Assembly (NCBI RefSeq): GCF_000708715.2
Contig: NZ_JENB01000003.1
Span: 63,754 to 127,753, forward strand
DNA length: 64,000 bases
Direction: 5' to 3'
Source: Pseudomonas putida W15Oct28
Lineage (GTDB): Bacteria; Pseudomonadota; Gammaproteobacteria; Pseudomonadales; Pseudomonadaceae
Below the pieces are notes generated by a model that saw only the letters and a list, made by a program, of their open reading frames with translations, was not told the origin of the DNA and did no database searches. This document shows, one piece after another, positions 27,908 to 36,781 of the stretch (its first letter is position 1; the number at the start of each line of letters is the position of its first letter). Position numbers and translations under genes: made by a program.

Positions 27908-30900
27908 GTGGCAACCATCTGGGTATTCAGCACCACATCCAACTCAGGTCATAAACCTGCAATCGGCGGACAGCTATTAAGCTCATCCCAAAATATTTTA
28001 TGCCTGCGAAACCCTTGGGTAACAGACTCTGTATTCATGGGAAAACTATACTGCGCGATGATCATGGCGGTAATGTTCGGCTTCTACCCTGTACTGCTAT
28101 CCGACAAGGCGTGGTCTCCATCTACTTTCAACCCCATCTTAATTGCCGGAACAGCGCTTGGGCCTTTCATTTTTCTTCCATTCCTTCTTTATCGATTGTA
28201 TTTTATCAAAAGACTATCAAGTTTCTGCTTCAACCGATCAACCAAGAGGATTTACTACCAACGGTTGAGTAAAGTATTAGTTTTTGAGTGGAGCAATATC
28301 GGAGGGGGCATATTCAAACGCACCGAATACGGCGGGTCATCATTCAGCACCAGCTACGCCCTCGCCTTCGCCCCCCGCCGAGCGGATGGCAGCCTCCACC
28401 AAAAAGACTGCCTCTGGGTCGACAGCAACGACCCCACCGAACCCGGCGTCAAACATGTCGCCGAAGTGTGGGAATACCTTCGCCATTTCATGGACCACGG
28501 CCCGGACAAACTCCCCCCGCCCGGCGAACCCAACTGGTGGCACAAACCGCTGCACGCCATCTGCCTGACCCCGGCTGAGGCTTGGCGCCACTACGCCCCC
28601 TGGCGTACCGGCGAGCCCGGTGAAATGCAGGGCAAAAAGAACTGGCAACTGCCATTCTGGGCCGTACTGTTCCCCTACAACCTCACCGTCGCCATCTGCT
28701 GGTACGGCATCTGTCGCCTGTTCAATGTTCGCGTCGCGTCACCACCGCCTGAAGCGTTTGAGGAAAAGGAAGCGCGCATGACTAACGCCTCCGTCAGCAG
28801 TGCCACCTCCGGCCCTGCCTGCAGCGCACGGGTTCCTATCTTGCCAGTGCGCTATGCCATCGTGCCACGCATCGGCGATTCCCCCGCCTGCCGCTATGCC
28901 GGTGCAGGTTTCAACCTGGAGCAAGGCTTCGCCCCGCTGCAACACTCTGCCTACACCCTGCGCGCGTTGCGCCCGGGCTATGTCTACGTGTTCATGAAAG
29001 GCCCGAAGGGCGAAAAGCTGGTCATTCACGAGTACATTGGCGCGGGCCTTTACAAGGAGCTGCGCTACAAAGGGCTGGAGAACTACCACCTGCGTGAGCG
29101 TTACCTCTCCAGCCGGACCATGGGCTGGGTGTGGGCCGATACCTGCCCCGATACCGCCAAGGAAGTGTGGATCGGCTACAGCTCGCACCTGTGGACCAAC
29201 GCCGTAACCGCCCGCATCACCGGCTCATCAGCCCTGCGCAAACGGCACATGCGCCAGTTGGACATGGCCGAACTGATCGCCGGCAACCAGGCACCGTCCA
29301 CCCAGCCCCATGTGCTGCCAGTCGGTGCCCTGCAAACCTGGGTCGAAGACTTCAAGCCAACAGAACGGCGCATGCCGCTGACCTGGAGCAGCGACCCGGT
29401 CACCGAAACCTTTCCTATCGGCAACCTGGTCGCCGTGGCGCGTCACTACCCGTGGACCCAGCCGAAAGTGCCGGTGGTAGTAGCGCTCGCCGACGCCGAA
29501 GGCATGGCCCTGGACCTGAGCCTGTCGGTCTCGGCCTACCAGCATCAAATGCGCGACCTGATGCCCGCCGAGCAACTGGCACACACAAAGCCCGCGCAAC
29601 CTCCCGAGCAGGAACGCGTGCCGGCATGCTACCGCCTGGATGCCGAGCAACTGAGCGTGCAAAGCCGCGATTTCCATCATCGCAACCTGGTGGGCATGCT
29701 GCTGAACAAGACGCTGGAAAGCATGTACCCGGCCGATGCACCTTCACCGGAACTGGCTGCATTCAGGCTTGGCACGGAGCGGCGCGGGCCTGCGCTGTCT
29801 GCGGCCGAGTCACATTTTCACGCCCTTACCCATGAAGATTACTCCCCCCACGGCGCGCGCCTGGCAAAGCGCATCGATATCGCCAAATACCGTCGCTTCC
29901 TCGCCGAGCGCGATGAGCTGGAACGACGTACTGCAGCGCTGCGCAACCTGGCCTTGCAAGCCAGTAGCGATCATGACGCCTGGCTGGCCACTGCCGAATC
30001 GAAACATATCGACAACCCCTACAGCCTGGCCGCCGCTTTGGCGTGTTACGACCGCGACGAACGCACCTCCGCCCGCGGTCTGGAAATCTCGCTGGCTTTG
30101 CTGATTCACCCGATGGGCCAGCCGACACCCGGCACCGAAGATCAGGACCGACGCTTCAAACGCCTGGAGCAATGGTTGGACCAGCAAGACAGCCCGCTTT
30201 ACACCGCCCTGGCGCCGTTCAACCCGTTCAAGGACAAGGCTGATTCGACCGGCAGCTTGTTCGGCGCGAGCGACAACGTGATTGAAGGATTGGTGGGTCG
30301 CTTCCCGGCCATGGCCGACATCACCGACCTCACCGCCCAGGCGGTGAATACCGTGGTGCTCAAGCGCCTGCGTGGGCAGACACGGTGGGATGCCAGTCAT
30401 GGTTTGCGTCAGCAGGTGCTGTTGGCGGCGCGTGAGGCGAATGCCGAGAAAGCGTTGGGGCTGTTGGCGGCGCGCTATCGAATCACCGAACAGGCCATCA
30501 CGGACAATCCATTTAGCCAGGAGGTACAGAAGTATTTGAAGAGCGGCATGGCGCAGGTTCTGAAAGAGCTGCGCATTTCGGGGAACCGGACGGTCTCGAT
30601 CGAACTGACCACCACCGCGCGGGTGAAACCGAAGTTTCTCGGGTTGCTTACAACGGGCGGTGGGGGTGGTTTGAACGCGGGGATGCTGTGGTTCAACATC
30701 TTATCGCTCAAGACGGCCTATAACAGCCTGCAGAAGAGCAATACACCGGAATACACCATGGGGTTCGCTTCATCGATTTTCGGGGTGATCGGTGCGGCGG
30801 CGGCGACGATGGTCAGCGTGCGGGCAACGCAGAAGGCTGTAGTGCTGAAAATAAGTTCAACTGCACCGGGCATGGCCTTTGGCAACGGGATTATCAAGTT

Positions 30901-31762
30901 CTTAAGCAGTAACCTGTTCGCGCGTTTAGCCGGATACCCTGCAATAGTATTCAGCTTGTTTTCCGATCTCTCCAAGGCAGAGCGACAGAGAGCAAACGGC
31001 AATCGAGCGGCTGCCGACTACACGATGACGGGTAGCTTAACCATGGCTGTTGGTTCCGCTGTCGTCCTCGAGGCAGGACTTGCCATTGCAGGCGCAACGT
31101 CAGTAGTACCGTTTGCCGGATGGGCAGCAGCCGCCCTTGTCCTCGTAGGCGTAGCCATCATTGCAGGAGGCCTCTACCTGCACGCCAAGGCACATGCGCA
31201 CCTTCACAGCCCAATTGAGCTGTGGGCTGCACGTAGCGTCTTCGGGAATCGTATTAATGATGGAGAGTCACACCCTGGCATCACCTTGGACTATGAGCAG
31301 AAACTTCCTGCTTTCGCCTCGCTACAAGCCGAAATCAAAGCTTGGCACAACGAGCATTATGGGCCAAAACTGCTATCCGCCGAGCAAGCCCTGTCAATCG
31401 GTATAACTAAAGTCGACACTAAATGGCATCGGAATGACCACTGGTCTCCGCCCAACTGGACTGCTATTACACATAATGAAGTAGCCACACCTCAACCAAC
31501 CGTTGAGTTCACGGTGCTACTGCCTGGCTTCAGGCTAGGCGTAAGCGAATGGTCAGGAGGTTTGAGCACCCAACGTGACGATCAAGGAATGCACGTATTC
31601 CCAGTCGCCCCGACCGGCCACATCGTAGGAGCTGGTTTGATTCTGCATTTCGAGAACACGCTGGCCAACCAAGATCATGTCTCACTGCATCTCGCTTACA
31701 GCGTCAATCAAGGGTTAGACGAAGACAATGAGACCCAATCAATCTTTCGTCTGGAGCGCTGA
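27908..31762 (+). CDS. In-frame fusion of immunity protein A and full-length T6SS MIX effector B
   Basis: One open frame of 1284 codons. Residues 1-290 are a DUF6708-like membrane protein equal to the immunity proteins at 31765, 43565 and 44727 (helices near residues 48-65, 80-103 and 245-270). Residues 291-1284 are the complete 994-residue effector, whose own ATG is at 28778. The effector has the MIX motif LRPGYVYVF (about its residues 64-72) within a VasX-like N-terminal domain, and hydrophobic segments near its residues 634-655, 670-690, 712-730 and 750-800, consistent with a colicin-like membrane pore. In the other copies a stop separates the two genes; here a short deletion removed it. 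The first codon is GTG at 27908. Most likely the immunity protein is now made with a long tail and the effector mainly from 28778. Confidence 0.8.
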   Translation: MATIWVFSTTSNSGHKPAIGGQLLSSSQNILCLRNPWVTDSVFMGKLYCAMIMAVMFGFYPVLLSDKAWSPSTFNPILIAGTALGPFIFLPFLLYRLYFIKRLSSFCFNRSTKRIYYQRLSKVLVFEWSNIGGGIFKRTEYGGSSFSTSYALAFAPRRADGSLHQKDCLWVDSNDPTEPGVKHVAEVWEYLRHFMDHGPDKLPPPGEPNWWHKPLHAICLTPAEAWRHYAPWRTGEPGEMQGKKNWQLPFWAVLFPYNLTVAICWYGICRLFNVRVASPPPEAFEEKEARMTNASVSSATSGPACSARVPILPVRYAIVPRIGDSPACRYAGAGFNLEQGFAPLQHSAYTLRALRPGYVYVFMKGPKGEKLVIHEYIGAGLYKELRYKGLENYHLRERYLSSRTMGWVWADTCPDTAKEVWIGYSSHLWTNAVTARITGSSALRKRHMRQLDMAELIAGNQAPSTQPHVLPVGALQTWVEDFKPTERRMPLTWSSDPVTETFPIGNLVAVARHYPWTQPKVPVVVALADAEGMALDLSLSVSAYQHQMRDLMPAEQLAHTKPAQPPEQERVPACYRLDAEQLSVQSRDFHHRNLVGMLLNKTLESMYPADAPSPELAAFRLGTERRGPALSAAESHFHALTHEDYSPHGARLAKRIDIAKYRRFLAERDELERRTAALRNLALQASSDHDAWLATAESKHIDNPYSLAAALACYDRDERTSARGLEISLALLIHPMGQPTPGTEDQDRRFKRLEQWLDQQDSPLYTALAPFNPFKDKADSTGSLFGASDNVIEGLVGRFPAMADITDLTAQAVNTVVLKRLRGQTRWDASHGLRQQVLLAAREANAEKALGLLAARYRITEQAITDNPFSQEVQKYLKSGMAQVLKELRISGNRTVSIELTTTARVKPKFLGLLTTGGGGGLNAGMLWFNILSLKTAYNSLQKSNTPEYTMGFASSIFGVIGAAAATMVSVRATQKAVVLKISSTAPGMAFGNGIIKFLSSNLFARLAGYPAIVFSLFSDLSKAERQRANGNRAAADYTMTGSLTMAVGSAVVLEAGLAIAGATSVVPFAGWAAAALVLVGVAIIAGGLYLHAKAHAHLHSPIELWAARSVFGNRINDGESHPGITLDYEQKLPAFASLQAEIKAWHNEHYGPKLLSAEQALSIGITKVDTKWHRNDHWSPPNWTAITHNEVATPQPTVEFTVLLPGFRLGVSEWSGGLSTQRDDQGMHVFPVAPTGHIVGAGLILHFENTLANQDHVSLHLAYSVNQGLDEDNETQSIFRLER
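28765..28780 (+). promoter_or_regulatory. Internal ribosome site and start of effector B
   Basis: AAAGGA at 28765-28770, seven bases before ATG 28778, inside the fused frame. The protein from this ATG begins [12 protein letters not shown], equal to the start of effector A and remnant D, so this is the probable true start of the toxin. Confidence 0.75.
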
Positions 31763-31764
31763 TC

Positions 31765-32643
31765 ATGGCAACCCTCTGGATATTTAGCTCAACCTCAGAC
31801 TCCGGAAATAAGCCGGCCATTGGCGGACAGCTACTAAGCTTATCCGAAAACACATTATGCCTGCGAAACCCTTGGGTAACAGACTCAGTCTTCATGGGAA
31901 AGCTGTACTGTGCACTGACTATCATATTGATGATCGGCTTTTACCCCTCTTTACTATCCAGCGAAGCCTGGGATCCATACATGTTCAGCCATATCTTTAT
32001 CATCAGCATAGTAATTGGACCTTTTATATTTCTTCCATTCTTGTTTTACCGAGTGTACTTTATAAACCGCTTATCAAGTTTTTGCCTCAACCGCTCAACC
32101 CAAAAAATCTACTACCAACGCCTGAGCAAAGTATTAGTGTTCGAGTGGAGCAATACCGGAGGGGGCATATTCAAACGCACCGAATACGGCGGCTCATCCT
32201 TCAGCAGCAGCTATGCCCTCGCCTTCGCCCCTCGCCGAGCGGATGGCAGTCTCCACCAGAAAGACTGCCTCTGGATCGACAGCAACGAACCCACCGAACC
32301 CGGCGTAAAGCACGTCGCTGAAGTCTGGGAATACCTGCGACACTTCATGGCCCACGGCCCGGACAAGCTCCCCCCACCCGGCGAACCCAATTGGTGGCAC
32401 AAGCCACTCCACGCCATCTGCCTGACCCCGGCTGAAGCCTGGCGCCACTATGCCCCCTGGCGAACCGGCGAGCCCGGTGAAATGCAGGGCAAAAAGAACT
32501 GGCAACTGCCGTTCTGGGCCGTGCTGTTCCCTTACAACCTTACGGTCGCCATCGCTTGGTACTTCGTCTGCAAGCTTTTCAATGTCCGTGCAGCCCCCCC
32601 ACCCGCGCAGGCATTGGAAGGAGCGCCTGCTAGCCCCGAATGA
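31765..32643 (+). CDS. Immunity-like membrane protein B (DUF6708-like)
   Basis: A 292-residue protein directly after effector B (2 bases apart), the expected place for an immunity gene. It opens MATLWIFSSTSDSGNKPAIGG, has helices near residues 47-64, 80-103 and 248-270, and a cytoplasmic core with [20 protein letters not shown] and [20 protein letters not shown]. The membrane location fits protection from a pore-forming toxin. The N-terminal 140 residues differ strongly between the four paralogues while the rest is nearly identical. Family name is from memory; immunity function is inferred from position. Its end overlaps the convergent methyltransferase gene by 14 bases. Confidence 0.78.
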   Translation: MATLWIFSSTSDSGNKPAIGGQLLSLSENTLCLRNPWVTDSVFMGKLYCALTIILMIGFYPSLLSSEAWDPYMFSHIFIISIVIGPFIFLPFLFYRVYFINRLSSFCLNRSTQKIYYQRLSKVLVFEWSNTGGGIFKRTEYGGSSFSSSYALAFAPRRADGSLHQKDCLWIDSNEPTEPGVKHVAEVWEYLRHFMAHGPDKLPPPGEPNWWHKPLHAICLTPAEAWRHYAPWRTGEPGEMQGKKNWQLPFWAVLFPYNLTVAIAWYFVCKLFNVRAAPPPAQALEGAPASPE

Positions 32644-33442
32644 CCACCACCTCAAGGTATTCGCTCGGCACCACCAACGACGATGGGCCAGCGACGTTGT
32701 TCTCCTCCAGCAACTGGGTCAGATCCCGCTCCAGCGCGCTGGCCGCCTCTGGCTCCAACGAGGCAAACGCCTTATGCACCGGCCCATACCAGGTGCGAAA
32801 CACCTCGATGAAATGTGCCGCCGAGCGATAGCGGAAGTTGAACTGCTGACGACTGACTTTCAGCTCGCCGAGCGCCCCTTCGAACATCACGCGCAGCTGC
32901 TCCTCATCGCCCCAGCGCGAAGGCGGCAAGGCACCGGGAGGTGGCGGCACATGCCGCCCGAGGGTTTTGAACATCTGCCCGACGAAGCCTTGCGGAGTCC
33001 AGTTGGCCAGGCCGATGCGGCCACCGGGCCGGCACACCCGGGCCAGTTCGCGTGCGGCCTGGGCCTGGTCGGGGGCGAACATCACGCCGAAGGTGGAAAG
33101 CACGGCATCGAAGGTACCGTCGGCAAACGGCAACGCTTCGGCATCGGCGGCCTGGAACAGCACATTCAAGTGCTCGGCCCGCGCCCGCTCTTCGCCGCGC
33201 TTGAGCAGTTCGGGCACATAGTCGGTGGAGGTGACGCGACAGCCGCGCCGGGCAGCAGCCAGGGTGGCGTTGCCGTTGCCGGCAGCAACGTCCAGCACCT
33301 GTTCATCCCAGCGCAAGTCGCAGGCCTCGGCCAGGCGTTCGCCAACCAGTTGCAGGGTCGTGCCGATTACCGCGTAATCACCACTGGCCCAGGCGGCCTG
33401 CTGGCGGGCCTTCAAGGCATTGGTATCCAAAGGGGTGCTCAT
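32630..33442 (-). CDS. Class I SAM-dependent methyltransferase
   Basis: A 270-residue UbiE-like methyltransferase. Motif I is VLDVAAGNGNATLAAA (about residues 49-64), followed by the acidic TSTDYVPELL and the FDAVLSTFGVMFAP post-motif. Substrate is unknown; a small molecule is likely. The ATG at 33442 follows AAGG, and the 16 residues before it are dismissed. It is convergent with immunity gene B. The 282-base gap upstream holds an REP pair. Confidence 0.86.
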   Translation of the reverse strand: MSTPLDTNALKARQQAAWASGDYAVIGTTLQLVGERLAEACDLRWDEQVLDVAAGNGNATLAAARRGCRVTSTDYVPELLKRGEERARAEHLNVLFQAADAEALPFADGTFDAVLSTFGVMFAPDQAQAARELARVCRPGGRIGLANWTPQGFVGQMFKTLGRHVPPPPGALPPSRWGDEEQLRVMFEGALGELKVSRQQFNFRYRSAAHFIEVFRTWYGPVHKAFASLEPEAASALERDLTQLLEENNVAGPSSLVVPSEYLEVVVIRG

Positions 33443-33588
33443 GGTCTGCGCCTTCTTGTCGTGCGCGGCCGAGGTCCTTCTGGCGGTCAACGCGCCATAT
33501 ATTGGGGGAGGAAAAATGTACGCGCCTGTCAGGCGAAGCGGAAAGACGCATTGGGGATAGCGCCAAGATCAAAGTGCTATATGAGGGA

Positions 33589-33691
33589 TACCGGCCAATC
33601 GCCGGCAAGCCAGCTCCCACAAGTTCAACAAAACGCTCAAGAACGGTGCAGTACCTGTGGGAGCTGGCTTGCCGGCGATGAGGCCGGTACA
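33589..33691. repeat. REP pair (CGCCGGCAAGCC subtype)
   Basis: TACCGGCCAATCGCCGGCAA with GCCAGCTCCCAC at the left and GTGGGAGCTGGCTTGCCGGC ending GAGGCCGGTA at the right, between two minus-strand genes. Confidence 0.82.
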
Positions 33692-33724
33692 GCCAGCACA
33701 AAACAACGAGTGGGGCAGCTGCTA

Positions 33725-35911
33725 TCAGGCGAATTTGGCCCGGGCTGCGTGCAGCTTCTTGTAACTCTCGATCAGGCGCAGGTGGCGATCAAGGCCTTCG
33801 AGCTTCATGCTGGTCGGGGTCAGGCCATGGAAGCGCACGCTGCCGTCCAGCGAACCCAGCACTGCGTCCATGCGCGCATTGCCAAACATGCGGCGGAAGT
33901 TGGCTTCGTAGTCGTCCATCTCCAGTTCGTCATCCAGCTGCACTTCCAGCACCACGTTCAGCGCCTGGTAGAACAGGCCACGCTCGACGGTGTTGTCGTT
34001 GAACTGCAGGAACGCCTCGACGAGTTCCTTGGCATCCTCGAAACGCTGCACCGCCAGGCAGATCAGCAGCTTCAGCTCAAGAATGGTCAACTGGCCCCAC
34101 ACCGTGTTCTCGTCGAACTCCACACCAATCAGCGTGGTGATGGTGGTGTAGTCATCCACATCGCAGTTGTCCAGGCGCTTGAGCAGCAGCTTGAGGGGGC
34201 GGCTTTCGAGGCTGTGCAGGTTGAGGATGTCGGCGCGGAACGACAGGGCGCGGTTGGTGTTGTCCCAGATCAGGTCCTCGACCGGGTAGATTTCCGAGTA
34301 GCCCGGCACCAGGATACGGCAGGCAGTCGCGCCAAGGTTGTCGTACACCGCCATGTACACTTCCTTGCCCAGGTCTTCGAGAATGCCGAACAGGGTTGCG
34401 GCCTCCTGCACGTTGGAATCCTCGCCATGGCCGGAGAAGTCCCACTCGACGAACTCGAAGTCGGCCTTGGCGCCGAAGAAGCGCCACGACACCACGCCAC
34501 TGGAGTCGATGAAGTGCTCGACGAAGTTGTTCGGCTCAGTCAGCGCATGGCTTTCGAAGGTCGGCTGCGGCAGGTCGTTCAGGCCTTCGAAGCTACGGCC
34601 CTGCAGCAGTTCGGTGAGGCTGCGCTCCAGCGCCACTTCAAGGCTCGGGTGGGCGCCGAATGAGGCGAACACGCCACCGGTGCGCGGGTTCATCAAGGTC
34701 ACGCACATCACCGGGAACTCGCCACCCAGCGAAGCATCCTTGACCAGCACCGGGAAGCCCTGCTCTTCCAGGCCCTGAATACCCGCGACGATTGCCGGGT
34801 ACTTGGCCAACACCTCCTGCGGGACGTCTGGCAGGCACAGCTCACCTTCGAGGATCTCGCGCTTCACGGCGCGCTCGAAGATTTCCGACAGGCATTGCAC
34901 CTGCGCCTCGGCCAGGGTATTGCCGGCGCTCATGCCGTTGCTGAGGAACAGGTTTTCGATCAGGTTGGACGGGAAGTACACCACCTGCTGGTCGGACTGG
35001 CGCACGAACGGCAGCGAGCAGATACCGCGGGCAGTATTGCCCGAGTTGGTATCGTACAGGTGCGAACCACGCAGCTCGCCGTCCGGGTTGTAGATTGCCA
35101 GGCAATGCTCGTCGAGGATCTCGGCCGGCAGCGCATCGCGCGGGCCAGGCTTGAACCACTGCTCGTTCGGGTAGTGCACGAACGGCGCGTTGGCCAGCTC
35201 TTCGCCCCAGAACTGGTCGTTGTAGAAGAAGTTGCAGTTCAGGCGTTCGATGAACTCGCCCAGCGCCGAGGCCAGCGCCGCTTCCTTGGTTGCACCCTTG
35301 CCGTTGGTGAAGCACATCGGCGACTGGGCATCGCGCACATGCAGCGACCATACGTTGGGCACGATGTTGCGCCACGAAGCGATCTCGATCTTCATCCCCA
35401 GCCCGGCGAGGATGCCCGACATGTTGGCGATGGTCTGCTCCAGCGGCAGGTCCTTGCCTGGGATGTAGGTGCTGCTGTCCGCCACCGGCATCAACAGGCC
35501 CTGAGCGTCGGCATCGAGGTTGTCGACCACTTCGATCACGAATTCGGGGCCGGTCTGCACCACCTTTTTAACCGTGCAGCGGTCGATGGAGCGCAGGATG
35601 CCCTGGCGGTCCTTCTCGGAAATGTCCTCAGGCAGTTCGACCTGGATCTTGAAGATCTGGTTGTAGCGGTTTTCCGGGTCGACAATGTTGTTCTGCGACA
35701 GGCGAATGTTCTCGGTGGGGATGTCGCGGGCCTGGCAGTACAGCTTGACGAAGTAAGCCGCGCACAAGGCCGAAGACGCCAGGAAATAGTCGAACGGGCC
35801 TGGGGCCGAACCATCGCCTTTGTAGCGGATCGGTTGGTCGGCGATCACCGTGAAGTCGTCGAACTTGGCTTCGAGACGGAGATTGTCGAGAAAATTGACC
35901 TTGATTTCCAT
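33725..35911 (-). CDS. OsmC-YcaO fusion protein
   Basis: A 728-residue protein. Residues 1-135 form an OsmC-like domain (FDYFLASSALCAAYFVKLYC, with a Cys in the position of the peroxidatic or second cysteine), and residues about 150-560 a YcaO domain with FTNGKGATKEAALASALGEF and LSEIFERAVKREI, the ATP-binding elements. A C-terminal helical part of about 150 residues follows. YcaO enzymes activate peptide amide oxygens with ATP; YcaO proteins of this OsmC-linked form are often annotated as ribosomal protein S12 methylthiotransferase accessory factors, but the real role is unsettled. No partner gene is adjacent. Confidence 0.9.
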   Translation of the reverse strand: MEIKVNFLDNLRLEAKFDDFTVIADQPIRYKGDGSAPGPFDYFLASSALCAAYFVKLYCQARDIPTENIRLSQNNIVDPENRYNQIFKIQVELPEDISEKDRQGILRSIDRCTVKKVVQTGPEFVIEVVDNLDADAQGLLMPVADSSTYIPGKDLPLEQTIANMSGILAGLGMKIEIASWRNIVPNVWSLHVRDAQSPMCFTNGKGATKEAALASALGEFIERLNCNFFYNDQFWGEELANAPFVHYPNEQWFKPGPRDALPAEILDEHCLAIYNPDGELRGSHLYDTNSGNTARGICSLPFVRQSDQQVVYFPSNLIENLFLSNGMSAGNTLAEAQVQCLSEIFERAVKREILEGELCLPDVPQEVLAKYPAIVAGIQGLEEQGFPVLVKDASLGGEFPVMCVTLMNPRTGGVFASFGAHPSLEVALERSLTELLQGRSFEGLNDLPQPTFESHALTEPNNFVEHFIDSSGVVSWRFFGAKADFEFVEWDFSGHGEDSNVQEAATLFGILEDLGKEVYMAVYDNLGATACRILVPGYSEIYPVEDLIWDNTNRALSFRADILNLHSLESRPLKLLLKRLDNCDVDDYTTITTLIGVEFDENTVWGQLTILELKLLICLAVQRFEDAKELVEAFLQFNDNTVERGLFYQALNVVLEVQLDDELEMDDYEANFRRMFGNARMDAVLGSLDGSVRFHGLTPTSMKLEGLDRHLRLIESYKKLHAARAKFA

Positions 35912-36009
35912 GCGGGATTACCGTGATTTAAGCGTGTAAAACGAAATTGGCCGGCATTATCCGGGTTTTCACCCCGGAAGTCCTCCTTGCATCCGAACGC
36001 GGTCCTTTT

Positions 36010-36124
36010 TGTGGGAGCGGCCTTGCGTCGCGAAAGGGCCGCGAAGCGGCCCCAGGCTCTCTGTAGCATGCAAGATTACCGGGGCCGCTCTGCGGCCCTT
36101 TCGCGACGCAAGGCCGCTCCCACA
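36010..36124. repeat. REP pair
   Basis: Arms GTGGGAGCGGCCTTGCGTCG and CGACGCAAGGCCGCTCCCAC with GGGCCGCGAAGCGGCCCC inside. It occupies part of the 414-base divergent gap between the YcaO and iorA-like genes; the remainder contains no visible gene. Confidence 0.87.
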
Positions 36125-36325
36125 GGTACACCACTCGCCCCAGGTAAAAGGGCCGGCGCAAGGTGGCTTGCGCATTCCACCGGATTGCTTGCCTGATCCT
36201 CTGAACCTGCCCACGCCTCCAGACCAGTGGTCATCCCCCTGTGCTAGCGTTTCTTCTCTGGGGAACAACGTATTCCCCGCACATAAAAAACACAGCGACA
36301 GCAACCGATGACTGGCAGGTGAACC

Positions 36326-36781
36326 ATGGAACTACGCATCAACCAGAAGACCTACCAGGTCGAGGCGGACGCCGATACGCCCTTGCTGTGGGTGATTCGC
36401 GATGACCTGGGGCTGACCGGCACCAAGTATGGCTGCGGCCTGGCACAGTGCGGCGCCTGTTCGGTGCTGGTGGACGGCAACGTGGTCCGCGCTTGCGTCA
36501 CCCCGGTGGCCGGTGTGGTGGGGCGCGAGGTCACCACCATCGAGGCAATCGAAGCCGATGCCGTCGGCAAGCGGGTGGTTGCGGCCTGGGTCGAGCACCA
36601 GGTGGCCCAGTGCGGCTACTGCCAGTCTGGCCAGGTCATGGCCGCCACGGCGTTGCTCAAGCACACCCCCAAGCCCAGTGATGCGCAGATCGACGCGGCC
36701 ATGGTCAACCTGTGCCGCTGCGGCACCTACAACGCCATTCATGCTGCCATGCATGACCTGGCCCAAGGGGAGCAGGCCTGA
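36326..36781 (+). CDS. iorA: Isoquinoline 1-oxidoreductase alpha-type [2Fe-2S] subunit
   Basis: A 151-residue iron-sulfur subunit of the xanthine dehydrogenase superfamily. The plant-type cluster ligands are in [16 protein letters not shown] (about residues 37-52) and the second cluster ligands in CGYCQSGQ (about 98-105) and [11 protein letters not shown] (about 131-141). It passes electrons from the molybdenum subunit encoded next, whose ATG overlaps its stop by one base, to the cytochrome c at 39049. AGGTGAACC precedes the ATG. The symbol reflects family, not proven isoquinoline activity. Confidence 0.9.
   Translation: MELRINQKTYQVEADADTPLLWVIRDDLGLTGTKYGCGLAQCGACSVLVDGNVVRACVTPVAGVVGREVTTIEAIEADAVGKRVVAAWVEHQVAQCGYCQSGQVMAATALLKHTPKPSDAQIDAAMVNLCRCGTYNAIHAAMHDLAQGEQA

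Noticed and set aside
32450..34663. A 737-codon plus-strand open frame over the methyltransferase and YcaO genes
   Set aside because: Antisense shadow; both minus-strand genes have clear domain motifs.
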